From Fen-999 sp964469455 (lineage in GTDB: Bacteria > Pseudomonadota > Gammaproteobacteria > Burkholderiales > Rhodocyclaceae): a stretch of DNA of 55,159 nt. The position numbers were made by a program, and so were the translations under genes. Shown piece by piece: positions 18,437 to 30,749 of the stretch (position 1 is its first letter; every line of letters begins with the position of its first letter). The notes beneath the pieces were generated by a model. That model ran no database searches. It saw only the letters and a program-made list of their open reading frames with translations, and was not told where the DNA came from. Location of the stretch: assembly GCA_964469455.1 (NCBI GenBank), contig CAYXZX010000005.1, positions 1-55,159 of the forward strand, given 5' to 3'.

Positions 18437-19198
18437 TCAACCGGCCGCGCAAATGCCGAGGAAATCGTCCGCCACCAGAGAAGCGCCGCCAATCAAACCC
18501 CCGTCGATGTCGGGCTGTCCGAAGAGTTCCCGGGCATTGGCCGGCTTGACGCTTCCGCCGTAAAGGATCTGCAGGACGCCCGCAACAGCCTTGTCATCCC
18601 GGGCAACCCGGTCCCGTATCATGGCGTGTACCTCTTGAGCCTGCGCCGGCGTCGCCGTCTTGCCCGTGCCTATCGCCCAGACCGGTTCGTAAGCCACCAC
18701 AGCCCCGCCTAGGGCAGCAACCCCGGAAGCGGACATTATGGCATCCATCTGCCGTGTCACGACCTCGGCGGTAATGCCCGCTTCCCGCTCGGCCAGCGTT
18801 TCACCCACACAAAGGATGGGCGTCAAGCCGGCCTTGAGAGCCGCAGCGAACTTGGCCGCAACCACCACATCGCTATCGCCGTAATAGCTGCGGCGCTCGG
18901 AATGGCCGACAATCACATAGCGACAGCCAAAATCATTCAGCATCCCCGCGCTGACTTCGCCGGTGTAGGCTCCTTGAGCATGTTCCGAAACATCCTGTGC
19001 GCCCCACGCGACATTGCTTCCGGCCAAGACGGCTTGAGCCTGGGCGAGATAGGGATACGGGACGCAAACAGCCATTTGCCCCTTGAGAGCCGCAGCCCCA
19101 CCGCGCACCGCAGTCAGAAGAGCGAGATTACTACCCAGGCTGCCATGCATTTTCCAGTTGCCGGCAACAAACTTGGTCCGGGACATCGTATTGGCCAT
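18437..19198 (-). CDS. tpiA: Triosephosphate isomerase
   Basis: A 253-residue TIM-barrel glycolytic enzyme interconverting dihydroxyacetone phosphate and glyceraldehyde 3-phosphate. Catalytic residues are visible: lysine in FVAGNWKMHG, histidine in YVIVGHSERR, and glutamate in AYEPVWAIGTGK. Two ATGs compete, at 19198 and 19186 (MSRTKFVAGNW); neither has a strong ribosome site. The frame is open upstream to 19420 but that part overlaps the divergent dgkA gene and is not family-like. Confidence 0.96.
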   Translation of the reverse strand: MANTMSRTKFVAGNWKMHGSLGSNLALLTAVRGGAAALKGQMAVCVPYPYLAQAQAVLAGSNVAWGAQDVSEHAQGAYTGEVSAGMLNDFGCRYVIVGHSERRSYYGDSDVVVAAKFAAALKAGLTPILCVGETLAEREAGITAEVVTRQMDAIMSASGVAALGGAVVAYEPVWAIGTGKTATPAQAQEVHAMIRDRVARDDKAVAGVLQILYGGSVKPANARELFGQPDIDGGLIGGASLVADDFLGICAAG

Positions 19199-19303
19199 GG
19201 GTGATTTTGAGAGTCGCAGATTATAGCGACAGCCTGCCTGACCGGCAATCGAAAGTACCGGCCGGCCGGACCACCGCTCGTGTGCTCGTGCTTTAATCAA
19301 GCC

Positions 19304-19696
19304 ATGACAAACGACGAACAACCGAATCGGGAAAGCCCTTTCAAGGGCAAGACGGGACTGGGACGCATTTGGCGCGCGCTGTTCTACTCGTTCGACGGGT
19401 TGCGCGCTGCCTACCGTCATGAAGACGCTTTCCGTCAGGAAGTCTGGCTGGCGCTCGTGCTGATTCCGCTCGCATTCGTCATCCCGGCTACCAGCGTTAG
19501 TCGGGCGCTGATGGTCGCGAGTGTGCTGCTCGTGCTAATCGTCGAACTGATCAACTCGGCCATCGAGGCCGCGATCGATCGCATATCCCTCGATCACCAC
19601 GACCTTTCCAAGCGGGCCAAGGATGTTGGCAGTGCTGCCGTGATGATCGCCCTGCTCAACGTCGCCACGACTTGGCTACTCGTGCTTCTGGGCTAG
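19304..19696 (+). CDS. dgkA: Diacylglycerol kinase
   Basis: A 130-residue small integral-membrane kinase that phosphorylates diacylglycerol to phosphatidate, recycling lipid head-group by-products. Three helices follow a hydrophilic N-terminus. The active-site segments are EDAFRQEVWLA and ELINSAIEAAIDRIS. I chose the ATG at 19304 (MTNDEQ); an upstream in-frame codon at 19280 gives a cysteine-rich extension unlike the family. Divergent from tpiA with 105 bases between, convergent with glmM. Confidence 0.93.
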   Translation: MTNDEQPNRESPFKGKTGLGRIWRALFYSFDGLRAAYRHEDAFRQEVWLALVLIPLAFVIPATSVSRALMVASVLLVLIVELINSAIEAAIDRISLDHHDLSKRAKDVGSAAVMIALLNVATTWLLVLLG

Positions 19697-19763
19697 ATGC
19701 AGTCCGCTTCCGGCGTCACTCAGCCGCCGCGATGATCCGCGGTTAGCTAATAGCCCGTCATGC

Positions 19764-21119
19764 TCAGACCTCCGTAGCCGCCCTGACCGCACCGGCAATC
19801 GTCTCGGCCTGCGCTGTGACGACGCCCCCATCGCGCCCCTCGACCATGACGCGCAGCAGTGGCTCCGTTCCGGAAGGTCGCAGCAACACGCGGCCCTGGC
19901 CTGCGAGGGACTTCTCCGCCTGTACAACCGCGGACTGGATGCCGGGGTCACTTTTCCAATCGAAGCCTGGGGACATGCGCACATTGATGAGTTTTTGCGG
20001 ATACATCACGACGTCACGGCATGCCTGGCCAAGTGTTTCGCCATTGGCACGCAGCGCCGCCAGTACCTGCAGCGCGGCGATGATGCCGTCGCCCGTCGTA
20101 TGTTTGTCGAGGCAGATGATGTGCCCCGAGTTCTCGCCGCCCAGCGGCCAGCCACGCTCCTGCATCATTTCCAGCACGTAGCGGTCGCCCACCTTGGCTC
20201 GGGCGAAGGGAATACCGAGGCGTCCAAGCGCATGCTCGAAGCCGAGATTGGTCATCAAGGTTCCGACCACGCCCGCAACCGGCGAGCGCGAATGACGGGC
20301 GCGGGTGATCACATAAAGCAGTTCGTCGCCATCGTACAGCCGGCCCTGGCCATCGGCCATCAGCACACGATCCCCATCGCCGTCCAGCGCGATGCCGATA
20401 TCCGCGCGATGTTCGAGCACGGCCTGGCGCAACGATTCCGGCGAGGTTGCGCCAACGCCGTCGTTGATGTTCAAGCCATTGGGTGTTGCGCCAACCGCGA
20501 TGACCTCGGACCCGAGTTCATGGAAGACATTGGGTGCAACCAGGTAGCCGGCACCATGCGCGCAGTCGATGGCGATCTTGAGTCCGCGCAGGTCCAGTTC
20601 GGTCGGGAACGTGCTCTTGCAGAATTCAATGTAGCGGCCGCGAGCATCATCGATGCGCCTGGCGCGCCCCAAACCTGCAGACGCCCGACAGGCGAGCGGG
20701 CGATCGAGTTGCGCCTCGATGGCCTCCTCGACGGCATCGGGCAGCTTGGTGCCCTGTGCGGAAAAGAACTTGATCCCGTTGTCGTCATAGGGGTTATGCG
20801 AAGCCGAGATCACCACACCGGCCTGAAGCCGGAGCGCGCGGGTAAGGTAGGCAATGGCCGGCGTCGGCAACGGCCCTGAGAGCATCACATCCACGCCGGC
20901 CGCCGAAAAGCCCGACTCGAGGGCGCCTTCCAGCATGTAGCCGGAAATGCGGGTGTCCTTGCCGATCATGACCGTCGGTCGCTCTCCTGCCGGCAATGTT
21001 TCCATATCCACCAACGTGGTGCCGGCAGCAAATCCAAGACGCAAGGCGAATTCCGGGTTGATCAGGCCATCGCCTACCCTGCCACGCACCCCGTCGGTCC
21101 CGAAATATTTTCGTCCCAT
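19764..21119 (-). CDS. glmM: Phosphoglucosamine mutase
   Basis: A 451-residue enzyme converting glucosamine-6-phosphate to glucosamine-1-phosphate for UDP-GlcNAc and peptidoglycan. The N-terminus KYFGTDGVRG, the phosphoserine loop VISASHNPYDDNGIKFF and the metal loop ALDGDGDRVLM are all present, as is the C-terminal phosphate-binding RPSGTEPLLRVM. Two bases after folP in the classic ftsH-folP-glmM order. Confidence 0.97.
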   Translation of the reverse strand: MGRKYFGTDGVRGRVGDGLINPEFALRLGFAAGTTLVDMETLPAGERPTVMIGKDTRISGYMLEGALESGFSAAGVDVMLSGPLPTPAIAYLTRALRLQAGVVISASHNPYDDNGIKFFSAQGTKLPDAVEEAIEAQLDRPLACRASAGLGRARRIDDARGRYIEFCKSTFPTELDLRGLKIAIDCAHGAGYLVAPNVFHELGSEVIAVGATPNGLNINDGVGATSPESLRQAVLEHRADIGIALDGDGDRVLMADGQGRLYDGDELLYVITRARHSRSPVAGVVGTLMTNLGFEHALGRLGIPFARAKVGDRYVLEMMQERGWPLGGENSGHIICLDKHTTGDGIIAALQVLAALRANGETLGQACRDVVMYPQKLINVRMSPGFDWKSDPGIQSAVVQAEKSLAGQGRVLLRPSGTEPLLRVMVEGRDGGVVTAQAETIAGAVRAATEV

Positions 21120-21121
21120 GT

Positions 21122-21952
21122 TCAGTTGTCCTCGATGGCCCTCAATACCGACAAGGCGTCGCGCGTTGCCGCCGTGTCGTGAACCCTAACGATCGCCGCA
21201 CCGCGCTGAACCGCCAGCACTGCCGCAGCAATGCTGGCCGGCAAGCGCGCGCCGACCGGCCGCCCCGTAATCAGGCCGAACATCGACTTGCGCGACAGCC
21301 CCGCCAGCACCGGCAGCCCCGACCTGGCAAGCCTGTCCAGATGTCGCAGCAGGGCAAGATTATGCGCCAGCGTCTTGCCGAAACCGAAGCCCGGATCGAT
21401 GACGATACGATTTTTTTTTATTCCCGCTGCCGTGCATGCCGTGACCCGGTCGTCGAGGAATCCGGCCACCTCCGCCACGACATCAGCGTAACGCGGGCCC
21501 GATTGCATGGTACGAGGCTCCCCCTGCATGTGCATGAGGCATACCGCGGCATTCGACACCGAGACAGCCTCGAGCGCACCTGGTGCCTGCAAGGCGAAAA
21601 TGTCGTTGATCATGTCGGCACCGGCGGCAAGGGCCGCGCTCATGATCACCGGCTTGACAGTATCCACCGACAGCGGTACGCCGCAATCACGCAAACCACC
21701 GATCACGGGCAGCAGCCGTTCGAGTTCCTGCTGTTGCGAAACCGGCTCGGATCCGGGGCGCGACGATTCCGCGCCCAGGTCGAGGAGATCCGCCCCATCG
21801 TCGACCATGCGCAAGCCTTGCGCGATGGCATTTTCTGCCTGGCCACGCAGGCCGTCGCCGGAAAAGGAATCGTCCGTGAGATTGACGATTCCCATGATCA
21901 GCGGCCGGTCCAATGCAAGCTGGAAGCGACCGCATTGCAGAAATGTGCTCAT
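21122..21952 (-). CDS. folP: Dihydropteroate synthase
   Basis: A 276-residue TIM-barrel enzyme of folate synthesis, the sulfonamide target. It has MGIVNLTDDSFSGDG, DLGAESSRPGSEPV, the VIDPGFGFGKTLAHN pterin site and GLSRKSMFG. Homology supports the ATG at 21952, yet it sits only a few bases after the T-run of a terminator-like hairpin and has no visible ribosome site. A run of nine A's on the coding strand (21411-21419) falls in the middle of the gene (IKKNR) and could be slippage-prone. Confidence 0.96.
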   Translation of the reverse strand: MSTFLQCGRFQLALDRPLIMGIVNLTDDSFSGDGLRGQAENAIAQGLRMVDDGADLLDLGAESSRPGSEPVSQQQELERLLPVIGGLRDCGVPLSVDTVKPVIMSAALAAGADMINDIFALQAPGALEAVSVSNAAVCLMHMQGEPRTMQSGPRYADVVAEVAGFLDDRVTACTAAGIKKNRIVIDPGFGFGKTLAHNLALLRHLDRLARSGLPVLAGLSRKSMFGLITGRPVGARLPASIAAAVLAVQRGAAIVRVHDTAATRDALSVLRAIEDN

Positions 21953-21954
21953 AA

Positions 21955-21980
21955 GAAAAAAGGCCGCGCGCCGCGCGGCC
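21955..21980 (-). terminator. Rho-independent terminator-like hairpin between ftsH and folP
   Basis: On the minus strand an eight-base-pair G+C-only stem (GGCCGCGC / GCGCGGCC, loop GGC) is followed at once by six T's. It lies after the ftsH stop and directly before the folP ATG. It should terminate or attenuate transcription leaving ftsH. Confidence 0.75.
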
Positions 21981-21999
21981 CCTGTTCACTCGGCTTCGT

Positions 22000-23883
22000 T
22001 CAGGCAGGAGCTGCCGCGTTGGGCTCGGCGCCCGGCGTGTTGTTGCCCGCCGGAGACTTCGGCGGTGCGCTTGAAGGTTTCGGTGGCCGTGGCGGCTTGC
22101 CTTCCATGATGTCGTTGATCTGGTCGGCATCGATGGTTTCCCATTCGAGCAATGCGGCGGTCATGGCCTCGATCTTGTCCCGGTTGTCCTCGATCAGCTT
22201 GCGCGCACGGGCATATTGCTCGTCGATGATGCGCCTGACCTCGGCATCCACTTGCTGCATGGTCGCTTCGGACACGTTCTTGTGCGTGGTGATGGAGCGG
22301 CCGAGGAAGATCTCGCCCTCTTCCTCGCCATAGACCATGGTGCCCAGGCTGTCCGACATGCCCCACTGCGTGACCATGCGCCGTGCCAGGTCGGTGGCGC
22401 GCTGGAAGTCGTTGGAAGCGCCGGTAGTCATCTGGTTCATGAAGACTTCCTCGGCGATCCGACCGCCGAACAAGACCGCAATGGTCGACAACAAGCGAAT
22501 GCGGTCCTGGCTGTAGCGGTCTTCGGTGGGCAGTTGCATCGTCACGCCCAGCGCGCGTCCACGCGGGATGATGGTCACCTTGTGCACGGGATCGGTCTTG
22601 GGCAGCAGTTTGGCGACGACGGCATGGCCGGACTCGTGGTAGGCGGTATTGCGGCGCTCTTCCTCCGGCATGACCATCGACCGGCGCTCTGCCCCCATCA
22701 TGATCTTGTCCTTGGCGCGCTCGAAGTCTTCCATGTCAACCAGGCGCTTGTTGGCCCGCGCGGCGAACAACGCCGCCTCATTGACCAGATTGGCGAGATC
22801 GGCGCCGGCAAACCCAGGGCAGCCGCGCGCCAGCACGGAAGGATCGACGTCCGGCGCCAGCGGCACCTTGCGCATGTGCACCTTGAGGATCTGCTCGCGG
22901 CCGCGGATGTCGGGCAGCGGTACGACCACCTGGCGGTCGAATCGGCCCGGACGCAGCAGCGCCGGGTCGAGCACGTCCGGCCGGTTGGTGGCGGCAATGA
23001 CGATGACGCCGGATGAACCCTCGAAACCGTCCATCTCGACCAGCAACTGGTTGAGTGTCTGCTCGCGCTCATCGTTGCCACCGCCGAGTCCTGCACCGCG
23101 CTGGCGGCCGACCGCGTCGATCTCGTCGATGAAGATGATGCAGGGTGACGCCTTCTTCGCCTGCTCGAACATGTCGCGCACGCGCGCCGCACCGACACCG
23201 ACGAACATCTCGACGAAATCGGAACCGGAAATCGAGAAGAACGGCACTTTCGCTTCGCCGGCGATCGCCTTCGCCAGCAGTGTCTTGCCGGTACCCGGGC
23301 TGCCCACCATCAGCACGCCACGCGGAATACGGCCGCCGAGTTTCTGGAACTTGGAAGGATCGCGCAGGAAATCCACGAGTTCGGAGACTTCCTCCTTGGC
23401 TTCCTCGCAGCCCGCCACGTCGGCGAAGGTCACGGTATTGTTCGCCTCGTCGATCATGCGCGCCTTGCTCTTGCCGAACGAGAAAGCGCCACCGCGACCA
23501 CCGCCCTGCATCTGGCGCATGAAGAATACCCACACGCCGATCAGCAGCAGCATCGGGAACCACGAGACGAAGATGTTCATGAGGAACGACTGCTCCTCGT
23601 CGGGCTTCGCGACCACCTTGACGTTGTAGCGCAGCAAATCGGACACCATCCAGAGGTCCGGCGGCGCGTACGACGTGATCTTGCGCCCCTCGGCGGTGGT
23701 CGCTTCGAGTGTCCGGCCCTGGATCACGACCTTGGTGATGCGGCCCTGTTTCACTTCCTCGAGGAATTGCGAATAGTCCATCGAGGCCAGCGCAGCTTGC
23801 CGCGAATTGAACTGATTGAAGACCGTCATCAGGACGATGCCGATCACCATCCAGATCGCAAGGTTTTTGAATAGATTATTCAA
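22000..23883 (-). CDS. ftsH: ATP-dependent zinc metalloprotease FtsH
   Basis: A 627-residue membrane-anchored AAA+ protease that degrades misfolded membrane proteins and regulators such as LpxC. Two N-terminal transmembrane helices (about 5-22 and 105-122) flank a periplasmic domain. The AAA domain has Walker A GSPGTGKT, Walker B CIIFIDEID and the SRH ATNRPDVLDPALLRPGRFDR. The zinc site HESGH is present in TAYHESGHAVVAKL. The C-terminus is proline/alanine-rich. It follows rlmE by 69 bases. Confidence 0.98.
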   Translation of the reverse strand: MNNLFKNLAIWMVIGIVLMTVFNQFNSRQAALASMDYSQFLEEVKQGRITKVVIQGRTLEATTAEGRKITSYAPPDLWMVSDLLRYNVKVVAKPDEEQSFLMNIFVSWFPMLLLIGVWVFFMRQMQGGGRGGAFSFGKSKARMIDEANNTVTFADVAGCEEAKEEVSELVDFLRDPSKFQKLGGRIPRGVLMVGSPGTGKTLLAKAIAGEAKVPFFSISGSDFVEMFVGVGAARVRDMFEQAKKASPCIIFIDEIDAVGRQRGAGLGGGNDEREQTLNQLLVEMDGFEGSSGVIVIAATNRPDVLDPALLRPGRFDRQVVVPLPDIRGREQILKVHMRKVPLAPDVDPSVLARGCPGFAGADLANLVNEAALFAARANKRLVDMEDFERAKDKIMMGAERRSMVMPEEERRNTAYHESGHAVVAKLLPKTDPVHKVTIIPRGRALGVTMQLPTEDRYSQDRIRLLSTIAVLFGGRIAEEVFMNQMTTGASNDFQRATDLARRMVTQWGMSDSLGTMVYGEEEGEIFLGRSITTHKNVSEATMQQVDAEVRRIIDEQYARARKLIEDNRDKIEAMTAALLEWETIDADQINDIMEGKPPRPPKPSSAPPKSPAGNNTPGAEPNAAAPA

Positions 23884-23952
23884 GGATTTGTCTCGCTATT
23901 GCGTAAGTTGGGCGATTGTAGAGCCGATTCGAGGGGGCTGCAAACGCGCGCT

Positions 23953-24585
23953 TCAAGGCCGCATCCCACGCGCCAGAAGGTAGGTCTCGGCGCTGCGGTC
24001 GCGCGAGGCAGCCGGCTTGCGTACCTGGAGACTGTCGAAACTTGTCATGATGTCCTTGCGCAACCCCATGAATCCCGAACCCTGAAACACTTTGACCAGC
24101 ATGTCACCCCCCGGTTTCAGGTGCGCCCTGGCAAATTCCAGCGTTAACTCGGCCAGATGCATGACCCTTGCGTCGTCGGCAACCGATATGCCCGACATAT
24201 TGGGGGCCATGTCCGACAAAACAAGGTCGACGCGGCGTCCCGCCAGGGCTGACTTCAGCTTCTCGAGTATCGCGTCGTCCCGGAAGTCGCCCTGGATGAA
24301 CGCGACACCGGCCATCGGCACCATGTCGAGCAGGTCAAGCGCAATCAGCATGCCGCCGGGCTGGATGCGCCGCGCGACATACTGGCACCAACTCCCCGGG
24401 GCGGCGCCAAGATCGACGACCGTCATGCCGGGTCTCAGCAACCGATCCTTCTCGTCGACCTCGATCAGCTTGAACACGGCCCGCGAACGCCAGCCTTCGG
24501 CCTTCGCCTTCTGGACATAAGGATCGTTGACGTGCTCGTGCATCCACGCCTTGCTCTTCTTGTGCTGCCGTGACTTCTGGGTCAT
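23953..24585 (-). CDS. rlmE: 23S rRNA (uridine-2'-O-)-methyltransferase
   Basis: A 210-residue RrmJ/FtsJ-type SAM-dependent methyltransferase that modifies U2552 of 23S rRNA. It has SRAVFKLIEVDEK (catalytic lysine), VVDLGAAPGSWCQY (SAM loop), LSDMAPNMSG (catalytic aspartate) and GGDMLVKVFQG (lysine). The ATG at 24585 gives the usual MTQKSRQHKKSKAW start. It is divergent from yhbY with only 17 bases between, so the two promoters or leaders must overlap. Confidence 0.96.
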   Translation of the reverse strand: MTQKSRQHKKSKAWMHEHVNDPYVQKAKAEGWRSRAVFKLIEVDEKDRLLRPGMTVVDLGAAPGSWCQYVARRIQPGGMLIALDLLDMVPMAGVAFIQGDFRDDAILEKLKSALAGRRVDLVLSDMAPNMSGISVADDARVMHLAELTLEFARAHLKPGGDMLVKVFQGSGFMGLRKDIMTSFDSLQVRKPAASRDRSAETYLLARGMRP

Positions 24586-24602
24586 CGCGCTAGAATGGCA
24601 AC

Positions 24603-24980
24603 ATGATTGAACTGACATCCGAACAACGCCGCGCCTTGCGCGCCGCCGCCCACCATCTGGACCCGGTAGTCACCATCGCCGGCAACGGCCTCTCCGACAC
24701 GGTGGCGAAGGAAATCGACCGTTCCCTCGCCGCCCACGAACTGATCAAGGTGAAGCTCGCGGGCATCGAGCGCGACGAACGCGCAGCGCTGCTGGAAACC
24801 ATCTGCGCGCAACTCGAGTGCGCACCCGTGCAGCACATCGGCAATATCCTGATCCTCTGGCGCCAGAAACCCGAAGAGCCCCCAAAGTCAGCCACCGTGG
24901 CACGCCGAGGCAAGCCGCTGACCAAGAAGCAGGCCGCTGCGGCGCAGGAAAAACCCCGCCGACCCGTCAAACGTACCTGA
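24603..24980 (+). CDS. yhbY: CRM-domain RNA-binding protein, YhbY family
   Basis: A 125-residue ribosome-assembly-associated RNA-binding protein. The CRM domain spans about 1-95: LTSEQRRALRAAAHHLDPVV, the glycine loop IAGNGLSD, and HELIKVKLAG. A basic tail (about 96-125) is likely disordered. Its 3' end overlaps the convergent greA gene by 14 bases. Divergent from rlmE. Confidence 0.93.
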   Translation: MIELTSEQRRALRAAAHHLDPVVTIAGNGLSDTVAKEIDRSLAAHELIKVKLAGIERDERAALLETICAQLECAPVQHIGNILILWRQKPEEPPKSATVARRGKPLTKKQAAAAQEKPRRPVKRT

Positions 24981-25439
24981 CGTCGAGAATCTCGTACTCG
25001 CGTCGGCCGCCGGGGGTCTGGACTTCGACCACGTCGCCGGCAAACTTGCCGATCAGCGACCGCGCCACCGGCGAATTGAGCGAAATCTTGCTCACCTTGA
25101 TGTCGGCCTCGTCGTCGCCGACGATCTGGTAGGTGACCTTCTGGCCGCTATCCATGTCCTCGAGATCGACGGTGGCGCCGAACACCACGCGGCCGTCGGC
25201 ATCGAGCGCCGCCGGATCGATGATCTGCGCATTGGCCAGCTTGCCTTCGACTTCCGCGATGCGCCCTTCGATGAAACCTTGACGCTCCTTGGCTGCATCG
25301 TACTCGGCGTTCTCCGACAGGTCGCCGTGTGATCGCGCCTCGGCAATGGCGGCGACGACGGCAGGACGATCGACCGTCTTCAGCCGTTTCAGTTCGTCGC
25401 GCAGCAGTTCGGCGCCGCGCAGGGTGATCGGAAACTTGC

Positions 25440-25443
<4 letters not shown>
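24967..25443 (-). CDS. greA: Transcription elongation factor GreA
   Basis: A 158-residue factor that stimulates RNA polymerase to cleave backtracked transcripts. The N-terminal coiled coil (about 1-75) includes SHGDLSENAEYDAAKE, whose acidic tip residues act in the polymerase channel. The C-terminal FKBP-like domain has SPVARSLIGKFAGDVVEVQTPGG. Coupled to carB by ATGA (25440-25443). Confidence 0.97.
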
Positions 25444-28655
<3,212 letters not shown>

Positions 28656-28656
28656 G

Positions 28657-29787
28657 TTATTTCGGCTCCATCATCCTGATGAAGCGGTCGAACAGGTAGG
28701 ACACGTCGTGCGGGCCGGGACTGGCCTCGGGATGGCCTTGGAAGCACAGCGCCGGCCGGTCGTTCCAGGCCAGCCCCTGCAGGCTGCCGTCGAACAGCGA
28801 AACATGGGTGACGCGCACGTTGTCGGGCAGGGTCTTGGGATCGACCGCAAAGCCGTGGTTCTGGCTGGTGATCATCACCTGGCCGGATTCGAGATCCTTG
28901 ACCGGGTGGTTGGCGCCGTGGTGGCCGAATTTCATCTTCAACGTCCTGCCGCCGGCGGCGAGGCCCATAAGCTGGTGGCCGAGGCAGATGCCGAAGGTCG
29001 GCAGCTTCATGTCGAGGAATTCGCGTATGGCGGCGACCGCGTAGTCACAGGGCTCCGGGTCGCCGGGACCGTTGGACAGGAAGACGCCGTCCGGCTTCAG
29101 CGCGAGCACGTCCTTCGCCGGCGTCCGGGCCGGTACCACGGTCAGCTTGCAACCGCGCTGGGCGAGCATGCGCAGGATGTTGCGCTTGACGCCGAAATCG
29201 TAGGCAACGACATGGAAGCGCGAACTATCCTGGGCGACATAGCCCTTGCCTAGCTTCCACTCACCCTCGGTCCATTCGTAGGCCTTGGCCACCGTGACGA
29301 CCTTGGCGAGGTCCATGCCGGCGAGGCCCGGAAAGGCCCTTGCGCTGGCCACGGCATCGTCAGCTGCCAACTCGCCGCCAGTCACCAGGCAGCCGGCCTG
29401 GGCGCCCTTTTCGCGCAGGATGCGGGTCAGCTTGCGGGTGTCGATGCCGGCGATGGCGATGACGTTTTCCGCCTTCAGGTAACTATCCAGGCTTTGTTCG
29501 GAACGGAAGTTGGAAACCAGCAGCGGTAGGTCGCGGATCACCAGGCCGGCCGCGTAGACGCGCGGCGCCTCGCAGTCCTCGCGATTGACGCCGACGTTGC
29601 CGATATGCGGGTAGGTCAGGGTGACGATCTGGCGTGCGTAGGACGGGTCGGTGAGGATTTCCTGGTAGCCCGTCATGGCGGTGTTGAACACCACTTCGCC
29701 GACGCTCTCGCCGGTCGCGCCTATGCCCGTACCCCGGAAAACGGTTCCGTCTGCAAGGGCAAGTAAGGCAGGCGGAAACTGAGGCAC
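28657..29787 (-). CDS. carA: Carbamoyl-phosphate synthase, small chain
   Basis: A 376-residue glutamine amidotransferase subunit that feeds ammonia to CarB. The class I glutaminase domain shows FLSNGPGDPEPCDYA, the nucleophile in FGICLGHQLMGLA, and the catalytic histidine/glutamate in FQGHPEASPGPHD. I chose a GTG at 29787 because AGGAG lies eight bases upstream and homologues begin there (PQFPPALLALADGTVF). An ATG at 29859 adds an unlikely basic stretch. Confidence 0.96.
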   Translation of the reverse strand: MPQFPPALLALADGTVFRGTGIGATGESVGEVVFNTAMTGYQEILTDPSYARQIVTLTYPHIGNVGVNREDCEAPRVYAAGLVIRDLPLLVSNFRSEQSLDSYLKAENVIAIAGIDTRKLTRILREKGAQAGCLVTGGELAADDAVASARAFPGLAGMDLAKVVTVAKAYEWTEGEWKLGKGYVAQDSSRFHVVAYDFGVKRNILRMLAQRGCKLTVVPARTPAKDVLALKPDGVFLSNGPGDPEPCDYAVAAIREFLDMKLPTFGICLGHQLMGLAAGGRTLKMKFGHHGANHPVKDLESGQVMITSQNHGFAVDPKTLPDNVRVTHVSLFDGSLQGLAWNDRPALCFQGHPEASPGPHDVSYLFDRFIRMMEPK

Positions 29788-29867
29788 GATGGAGCTCCTG
29801 GGCGACAAGGCGTAGGGGAAACAGTACGGGCGCGGCGATGCAAATGCCCGGACTGACAAACCTGCTA

Positions 29868-29896
29868 ATTGTACCTTGCCGCGACACCGCAGGCAA
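29868..29896 (-). promoter_or_regulatory. Candidate sigma-70 promoter for carAB
   Basis: On the minus strand TTGCCT (29891-29896) and TACAAT (29868-29873) are separated by exactly 17 bases, 80 bases upstream of the carA start. The -10 matches consensus at five of six positions and the -35 at four of six. This is a by-eye prediction. Confidence 0.45.
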
Positions 29897-29927
29897 ACAG
29901 ACCGCCCGCCGCCGGTGCGCCTCGGTC

Positions 29928-30734
29928 CTACCGCAGGCCGAGGACGTCCTGCATGTCGAACAGCCCCCTGTCCTTTGCCTTCAGGAACCGCGCCGCCCGA
30001 AGGGAACCCAGCGCGTAGGGCATGCGGCTGGCCGCCTTGTGGGTGATCTCGACGCGCTCGCCAGTGCCGGCAAACAGGACCGTGTGGTCACCGACGATGT
30101 CACCGCCGCGCACCGTGGCGAAACCGATCTGGGTCGCCGGCCGCTCGCCGGTATGGCCCTCGCGGCCATAGACCGCGCAATCCTCGAGCCTGCGGCCCAG
30201 GGCGGCGGCGACCACCTCGCCCATGCGCAGCGCCGTGCCGGACGGCGCGTCGACCTTGTGGCGATGATGCGCCTCGACAATCTCCACGTCATACCCTTCG
30301 TTGAGGATGCGGGCGGCGGTTTCGAGCAACGTAAAGACCAGATTGACGCCGACGGCCATGTTCGGCGCGAAGACGATCGGAACATCGCGGGACGCATCCT
30401 GAATCGCCAGCTTCTGTTCGGTATTCATGCCCGTGGTCCCGATGACCATGCGCACACCGCGCCGGCGGCAGGTGTCCATGTGCCGCAGGGTGCCCTCGGG
30501 ACGCGTGAAATCGATCAGGCAATCGACCTTGGCCAGTGTCGCCTCGATATCGTCGCTGATGGTAACCCCGCAGGGCGTACCCACCAGTTCGCCGGCATCC
30601 TTGCCAAGGAACGGGCTGCCGGCCATTTCCAGCGCCCCGGCGAGTTCGGCGTCGGATGCCTTGAGGATGGCCTCGATCAGGGTACGGCCCATGCGGCCGC
30701 CCGCGCCGGCGACGGCAAAACGGATCTTGTCCAT
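29928..30734 (-). CDS. dapB: 4-hydroxy-tetrahydrodipicolinate reductase
   Basis: A 268-residue NAD(P)H-dependent enzyme of the diaminopimelate/lysine pathway. The Rossmann loop is VAGAGGRMGRTLIEA. The catalytic region has VEAHHRHKVDAPSGTALRMGE, with the histidine pair and lysine. Fifteen bases after bamE, upstream of carA. Confidence 0.97.
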   Translation of the reverse strand: MDKIRFAVAGAGGRMGRTLIEAILKASDAELAGALEMAGSPFLGKDAGELVGTPCGVTISDDIEATLAKVDCLIDFTRPEGTLRHMDTCRRRGVRMVIGTTGMNTEQKLAIQDASRDVPIVFAPNMAVGVNLVFTLLETAARILNEGYDVEIVEAHHRHKVDAPSGTALRMGEVVAAALGRRLEDCAVYGREGHTGERPATQIGFATVRGGDIVGDHTVLFAGTGERVEITHKAASRMPYALGSLRAARFLKAKDRGLFDMQDVLGLR

Positions 30735-30749
30735 GAAACAGCTCTCTGG

